From contig DNWZ01000270.1 in the NCBI GenBank assembly GCA_003506095.1, positions 1,807 through 11,428 on the forward strand: 9,622 bases of DNA, given 5' to 3'. The stretch is from Planctomycetaceae bacterium. GTDB lineage: Bacteria; Planctomycetota; Planctomycetia; Pirellulales; Pirellulaceae. Below the pieces are notes generated by a model, which made no database searches, was not told the origin of the DNA, and saw only the letters and a program-made list of their open reading frames with translations. Shown here piece after piece: positions 5,350 to 9,622 of this stretch (positions are counted from its first letter, which is position 1; each line of letters begins with the position of its first letter). The position numbers and the translations under genes are program-made.

Positions 5350-6951
5350 ATGCACATTACCCTTCGCGCCGTTTGCGCGCTCGCCGCTTTGATTCCGTGC
5401 GCCGCATTTGCTGATGCGCCCGCGTCCGAACGGCAAACCACGATCGTCGATCTTGTCGACCAGCGATTGCACCAGCGCTGGGACGCTGAGCGCATTGAAC
5501 CTGCGCCGGTCTGCAGCGACGAAACGTTCGTGCGGCGTGTGTTTCTCGATTTGGCGGGCCGCGTCCCGACCGTCGACGAACGACAAGCGTTCTTGGACCA
5601 GCCCGCCAACGGTGGAGCAAGCACAAAACGCCAAGCATTGATCGAGAACTTGCTGTCGAGCGAAGACCATATCCAGCACATGGCCGACACCTTCGACACG
5701 TTGCTGATGGGGCGCGGCGACCGGCGGGCCTATCGCGAGAGAAAAGAGAACCACTGGCGAGTTTGGTTGGAACGTGTCTTTCGTGAAAACCGACCTTGGA
5801 ACGAAGTGGTCGATGATCTGTTGCTCGCTCGGCCGCAATCGACCGACGAACAAGGTGCCGTTTGGTATCTCTTTGAACGAGACAACAAACATCAAGCGAT
5901 CGCTGAAGCGGTCGCCTCAACACTCTTTGGCGTCAAGATCGACTGTGCCCAGTGCCACGATCACATGGTCGCCGGCGAAATCGCTCAGGCACACTACTGG
6001 GGTTTGGTCGCGTTCTTCAACCGCAGCAAGAACGAGCGAACGAAGCTTGGCCCGCGAGTGGCTGAGTCGGCGATCGGTGGCTATTCGGAGTTCGCAAACT
6101 TGGAAGGTGCCAGTTCACCAAACCTTCTCACGTTCCTCGAAGCGAAAACGATCGACGAAACGCGGCCTGACAAGGATGCCAAACAAGAGGACTCCGACGA
6201 CTTGTATTATACTGCGACCACGGAGGGCGAACCGCGAGTGCCAAAGTTTTCGCGACGCGAGCTATTCGTGAAAGAGGTCGCCCAGGGGCATCCGATGGTG
6301 GCGCGGGCGTTTGTCAATCGAGTGTGGGCGATGTTGATGGGCCGCGGGATTGTGCACCCGTTCGACCAAATGGATTCGGTTCACGACCCGTCGCACCCCG
6401 AGCTGCTTGATGAGTTGGCCGAAAGCTTTCGCACAAGCGGTTATGACGCGCGGCAACTGGTGCGAGCAATCGTCAGCTGCGATGCTTACCAACGTGAAGC
6501 TCGCCGTCCCACTGGCGTCGATGATCCCGCGACGTTCGCCTGGTACCTTTCGCGACCACTGACGGCTGAGCAGTTTGCTAGGTCGATGCAATTGGGCCTT
6601 CGCGGCAACGTTGATGTGCAAGATTCAATCGTCGCGTCGCTGCGTGAAAAAGTGCCTGACGTCATGCCTGAGGTGATCGTGACACCGATCCGTGAATCAC
6701 TATTCTTGACCAACAACCCAGCCGTGAACGACTTCATTGCGGCCAGTCGCGGTGATGGACATTTGCTGTCGCGAGCGGCGAAGATGTCGGATACGAACGA
6801 GGTGGCTCAGTCGCTCGCGTTAGCACTGCTCGGACGCCAGCTTGATGTTGAAGAGTTGTCCGAAGTCACACGTTTGTTGGCTAAGCCTAACGGTAGCGAA
6901 CAGGTTGCCTGGGCGATGATCACTTCTGCCGAGTTCCGTTTCAATCATTAA
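5350..6951 (+). CDS. Exported DUF1549/DUF1553 domain protein
   Basis: A 533-aa protein, first gene of a three-gene operon. Residues 1-21 are a Sec-type signal peptide (hydrophobic ALAALIPCAAFA, cleavage likely after A21). The DUF1549 part follows: DETFVRRVFLDLAGRVPT (57-74), then FGVKIDCAQCHDH with the CxxCH motif C199-C202-H203, which can in principle bind c-type haem. The DUF1553 part begins near SRRELFVKEVAQGHPMVARAFVNRVWAMLMGRGIVHPFDQM and has the typical DPSHPELLDELAESF (346-360). No separate PSCyt1 cytochrome domain is present, so this is the short form of the family. Function is unknown; DUF1549/DUF1553 proteins in Planctomycetes are nearly always paired with a DUF1501 gene, as here, and have been linked to periplasmic breakdown of complex organic matter, without proof. 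No strong Shine-Dalgarno precedes ATG 5350, but the signal peptide supports this start. Confidence 0.92.
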   Translation: MHITLRAVCALAALIPCAAFADAPASERQTTIVDLVDQRLHQRWDAERIEPAPVCSDETFVRRVFLDLAGRVPTVDERQAFLDQPANGGASTKRQALIENLLSSEDHIQHMADTFDTLLMGRGDRRAYRERKENHWRVWLERVFRENRPWNEVVDDLLLARPQSTDEQGAVWYLFERDNKHQAIAEAVASTLFGVKIDCAQCHDHMVAGEIAQAHYWGLVAFFNRSKNERTKLGPRVAESAIGGYSEFANLEGASSPNLLTFLEAKTIDETRPDKDAKQEDSDDLYYTATTEGEPRVPKFSRRELFVKEVAQGHPMVARAFVNRVWAMLMGRGIVHPFDQMDSVHDPSHPELLDELAESFRTSGYDARQLVRAIVSCDAYQREARRPTGVDDPATFAWYLSRPLTAEQFARSMQLGLRGNVDVQDSIVASLREKVPDVMPEVIVTPIRESLFLTNNPAVNDFIAASRGDGHLLSRAAKMSDTNEVAQSLALALLGRQLDVEELSEVTRLLAKPNGSEQVAWAMITSAEFRFNH

Positions 6952-6955
6952 AGGA
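6950..6955 (+). promoter_or_regulatory. Ribosome binding site of the DUF1501 gene
   Basis: AAAGGA overlaps the stop codon of the preceding gene and lies 10 nt before ATG 6966, consistent with coupled translation in one transcript. Confidence 0.6.
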
Positions 6956-6965
6956 CGGACTACAT

Positions 6966-8321
6966 ATGTCTATCAAGCAAAACCCTCATTCCAACCACCA
7001 AAACGCGGCCGTGCGAGCGACTTGCGGCAGCCCCGAGCATGCGATTCATCGTCGGCTGTTCTTGCAAGGCGCGATGGCGGCAGGTGCCGCATCGGTCGCA
7101 AGCTTTAATGGATTGTTCTCCATACCCGCACTCGCCGAAGAGACGAAGCGTCAAGGCAAGAAATGCATCTTGTTGTGGTTGTGCGGTGCACCGAGCCAGT
7201 TCGAGATGTGGGACCCGAAACCGGGGACGCCAACCAGCGGCCCATTCGGCGCGATCCCGACATCGATTCCTGGTGTGCAGGTGAGCCAATTGATGCCCCG
7301 TTGTGCGACGATCATGGACAAGTTGGCCGTGATCCGTTCGATGAGCACCGAACCGAACGAGCATTTTCAGGGGATCGATGTGCTGACACGCGGCGACAAA
7401 CCGAGGCCCCCATTCATTCGTCCGATCCTCGGTTCGGTGATCGCTCAGCAATTAGGACAAATCGACAGTCCCGTCCCGCAATTCGTGTTGCTCGATCCGT
7501 GCCCCGAAGGAAACGAGTTCAAACAATTCAAAGCGGGCAATTGGGCCGGTTGGCTCGGCGCGGAATATGGCCCGGTGCGAGCGGGCGGCGAATTCTCGAT
7601 ACCAGATATCTTGAAACCTGAATCGATCGCCGAGGCGGATCACGAAGATCGCGAAGCGCTGCGGCGGTTCTTGAGTCGTAAGTTTGAAAACGACCAGCGC
7701 AGCGAAGCGGCCAGCGGTTATAACGCCGCGTTCGAGCGAGTGAAGGGTTTGATGAGTTGCGCACCGCTGTTTGATCTCGATCAATTGCCCGAAGCGGATC
7801 GCGAACGCTATGGTCGCGGCGCGTTCGCTCAGCATGCTTTACAAGCCCGACATTTGATCGAGAACGGTTCGACGTTTGTGATGGTGGCCAATGGCATGCC
7901 TTGGGACAACCACGTTTTCCAGCATGAGATGCACCAAATGCTGGTCCCGGAGCTCGACAACGTCCTTTATCAATTGATCACCGATCTCGAGCAGCGCGGA
8001 ATGTTAGAAGATACGCTCGTCATTGCGATGGGCGAGTTCGGGCGAACGCCGTGGCTGAATGACGCGCGCGGCCGAGATCATTATTCCAAGGCATGGAGTA
8101 TGGCGATGGCGGGAGCCGGTATTCGCGGCGGCGTTGTCCATGGTGCGACTGATCCGATGGGTTTTGAAGTCACGGAAAATGCGGTCGACAACCGACGATT
8201 GTTTGCAACCATCTTCAAGGCACTCGGTATCGATCCGCGCGAGGATTACGACCTGCCTGACCTGCCCACATTCAAACGTGTCGAAGGCGATGCCGAGCCA
8301 ATCGCGGAGGTATTGGTATGA
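6966..8321 (+). CDS. DUF1501 domain protein with Tat-like signal (sulfatase/alkaline phosphatase fold)
   Basis: A 451-aa protein, second gene of the operon, starting 14 nt after the DUF1549/DUF1553 stop. The N-terminus has a twin-arginine type signal (HRRLFLQGAMAAGAASVASF, R29-R30) with likely cleavage after ALA at residue 57, so it is exported folded. The DUF1501 body begins CILLWLCGAPSQFEMWDPKPG, continues with IMDKLAVIRSMST...H, and contains the late family signature MGEFGRTPWLND (355-366) followed by GRDHY (369-373). DUF1501 belongs to the alkaline-phosphatase/sulfatase-like superfamily, whose metal-binding residues would include the D/H of GRDH and H133 or D314/H316; no substrate is established. 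It appears complete and of normal length. Confidence 0.93.
   Translation: MSIKQNPHSNHQNAAVRATCGSPEHAIHRRLFLQGAMAAGAASVASFNGLFSIPALAEETKRQGKKCILLWLCGAPSQFEMWDPKPGTPTSGPFGAIPTSIPGVQVSQLMPRCATIMDKLAVIRSMSTEPNEHFQGIDVLTRGDKPRPPFIRPILGSVIAQQLGQIDSPVPQFVLLDPCPEGNEFKQFKAGNWAGWLGAEYGPVRAGGEFSIPDILKPESIAEADHEDREALRRFLSRKFENDQRSEAASGYNAAFERVKGLMSCAPLFDLDQLPEADRERYGRGAFAQHALQARHLIENGSTFVMVANGMPWDNHVFQHEMHQMLVPELDNVLYQLITDLEQRGMLEDTLVIAMGEFGRTPWLNDARGRDHYSKAWSMAMAGAGIRGGVVHGATDPMGFEVTENAVDNRRLFATIFKALGIDPREDYDLPDLPTFKRVEGDAEPIAEVLV
8306..8310 (+). promoter_or_regulatory. Ribosome binding site of the WD40-like gene
   Basis: GGAGG inside the end of the DUF1501 gene, 7 nt before ATG 8318. It selects 8318 over the second ATG at 8324, which would be 13 nt away. 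Confidence 0.65.
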
Positions 8322-9391
8322 CCATGGAATCAAAAAAACTAAACCGTACGATCGACTTTAAACTACCGACCGCGATCCTCGGTGCATCGCTATCGCGAGA
8401 TGAACGCACGTTGGTCGCTGCTTGCATGGACGGCGTCTATGTCGCTGAACTGGAAGCGAAATCGTTTGATCGAATCGGTGGCCACGAAAGCTATGTCAGT
8501 TCCGCAGCGTTTCTACATGACCAAAATCGAATCGTCACGTCGGGATACGACGGCATGGTGCAGTGGTTTGATGGCGAAACGAAACAGTCCCAGCAGAAGC
8601 TGAAGGCCCATGAGTTTTGGTCATGGGACATGGCCGTTTCGCCCGACCAAAAGCTGGTCGCGACGGTGACGGGCCAGTATCTAGCAGGCGGGTACAAGTA
8701 CGAGCCTGCGCCCGAGCGAGAGCCATCCGTAAAATTGATCTCCAGCGAAACGCAGCAAGTGCTGCAACAGTGGCCGCACGTGCCGTCTGTGCAAGCGGTC
8801 GCGTTCAGCCATGACAGTCGCTTCGTTGCGGCGGGGAACTTGATGGGCGAGGTGCGCGTATGGGATTGCGTCACGGGCGAATTAGCCAGCAATTTCACGA
8901 CGCCCGATTTTACAAGCTGGGGGATCATCAAAAGCCATTGCTATCTTGGTGGTATCTTTGCGATACGATTCACGCCCGATGATTCGGCAATCCTTCTATG
9001 CGGCATGGGCGACATGAAAGACCCGATGGCTGGTAACGGACGCCAGTTATGGCAAAAGTGGGCATGGAAAGAATCGTCGCCAAAGAAGCTGGACGAGACG
9101 CACCAAGGTGAATCGGGTGAAGGCTTAATGGAAGCGCTCGCCATTCATCCCAACGGCCAGTACTTTGCGATGGGCGGCCGCCTTCGTGGAGGCGACTGGA
9201 ACGTGGCACTGTTTGATCTCGCCGGCGGCAATCGTATCGGCACACTCAAGACCGGTTATCGCGTGACCGATTTAAGCTTTACCAGTGACGGAAAACGGTT
9301 GCTTGTCGTCGGAACTCAAGGCCAGCCCGAAAAGATCGAAGATGGTAAACAGCCTCATTTTGGACGCGTCGAGGTCTATAACGTTCAATAG
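8318..9391 (+). CDS. WD40-repeat-like beta-propeller protein
   Basis: A 357-aa protein, last gene of the operon, overlapping the DUF1501 stop by 4 nt (ATGA), which implies translational coupling. There is no signal peptide or membrane segment, so it should be cytoplasmic. WD-like blades are recognisable at about residues 54-86 (GGHESYV...SGYDGMVQWFD), 97-140, 157-183 (VQAVAFSHDSRFVAAGNLMGEVRVWD), 212-250, 270-300 (MEALAIHPNGQYFAMGG...ALFD) and 314-354. That gives six or seven degenerate blades, enough for one propeller. WD40-like genes often accompany DUF1549/DUF1501 pairs in Planctomycetes, usually as longer proteins or as fused domains. A scaffold role is the obvious guess. How a cytoplasmic propeller works with two exported partners is not clear. 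Confidence 0.88.
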   Translation: MTMESKKLNRTIDFKLPTAILGASLSRDERTLVAACMDGVYVAELEAKSFDRIGGHESYVSSAAFLHDQNRIVTSGYDGMVQWFDGETKQSQQKLKAHEFWSWDMAVSPDQKLVATVTGQYLAGGYKYEPAPEREPSVKLISSETQQVLQQWPHVPSVQAVAFSHDSRFVAAGNLMGEVRVWDCVTGELASNFTTPDFTSWGIIKSHCYLGGIFAIRFTPDDSAILLCGMGDMKDPMAGNGRQLWQKWAWKESSPKKLDETHQGESGEGLMEALAIHPNGQYFAMGGRLRGGDWNVALFDLAGGNRIGTLKTGYRVTDLSFTSDGKRLLVVGTQGQPEKIEDGKQPHFGRVEVYNVQ

Positions 9392-9468
9392 GGGCTTGGC
9401 AGGAGTTTATTGCAGTCGTTGCTTTAGCAGGGCAACTTCATTCTTTAGCGACGGGCAAAAAACTAACT

Positions 9469-9498
9469 GACGAATGTTGATGTGACGAAAGTTGACAT
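9469..9498 (+). repeat. Imperfect 15-bp tandem repeat in the 3' intergenic region
   Basis: GACGAATGTTGATGT is followed directly by GACGAAAGTTGACAT (12 of 15 identical). The rest of 9392-9622 shows no gene and no clear terminator; a weak 5-bp hairpin (TGGCT-AGCCA, 9507-9522) is the only other structure. Confidence 0.45.
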
Positions 9499-9622
9499 GA
9501 GTTTCATGGCTGCATGTAGCCAAAGCACTTGGCCATCTTCGCTAAGCCAGTGATTGTTCCCGCATCGCCTACTTAGCCAATACGACTAACGTGCATATGC
9601 CGATTAGTGTTCGATTAGCGTA

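Overview
The window looks like chromosomal DNA of a planctomycete, most likely a Rhodopirellula/Pirellula-type marine member. Three things point there: a DUF1549/DUF1553 gene followed by a DUF1501 gene and a WD40-like gene, a pairing abundant in Planctomycetes; a secreted subtilase whose N-terminus is a basic stretch followed by a 'LE.R..LAAD' motif, as in many exported planctomycete proteins; and a DUF2887-type nuclease gene. I see no tRNA, rRNA, CRISPR array or complete IS element.

Left third (1-2260, minus strand): this is the rearranged part. A large gene enters from the left edge. It begins at a GTG at 635, and its first 211 codons match the N-terminus of very large DUF4011-type superfamily-1 helicases. 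About 1.6 kb to the right, the first 103 codons of this gene occur again (315 bp, 303 identical, no gaps), with ribosome binding site and a similar -10 region. This second copy is cut off at a codon boundary and continues into 27 unrelated residues, so it is a remnant. Between the copies, on the same strand and 39 nt downstream of the remnant's stop, lies a complete 281-aa DUF2887/Rpn-like PD-(D/E)XK nuclease gene. It is bracketed by 17-bp near-identical direct repeats. The picture is of a nuclease gene set into, or brought along with, a partial duplication of the helicase gene, and possibly transcribed from the duplicated helicase promoter.

Middle (2261-5349): a roughly 570-bp intergenic region with small inverted repeats, then a plus-strand gene for a secreted subtilisin-like protease (689 aa) with propeptide, catalytic domain and two C-terminal beta-sandwich modules. 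A 452-bp gap follows, holding a 17-bp perfect inverted repeat.

Right part (5350-9391, plus strand): a compact three-gene operon of exported DUF1549/DUF1553 protein, exported (Tat-like) DUF1501 protein and a cytoplasmic WD40-like protein, with a 14-nt gap and then a 4-nt ATGA overlap. The last 231 bases hold only a short imperfect tandem repeat.

I do not see a clearly new multi-gene system. The most unusual part is the helicase duplication with the DUF2887 nuclease between the copies.
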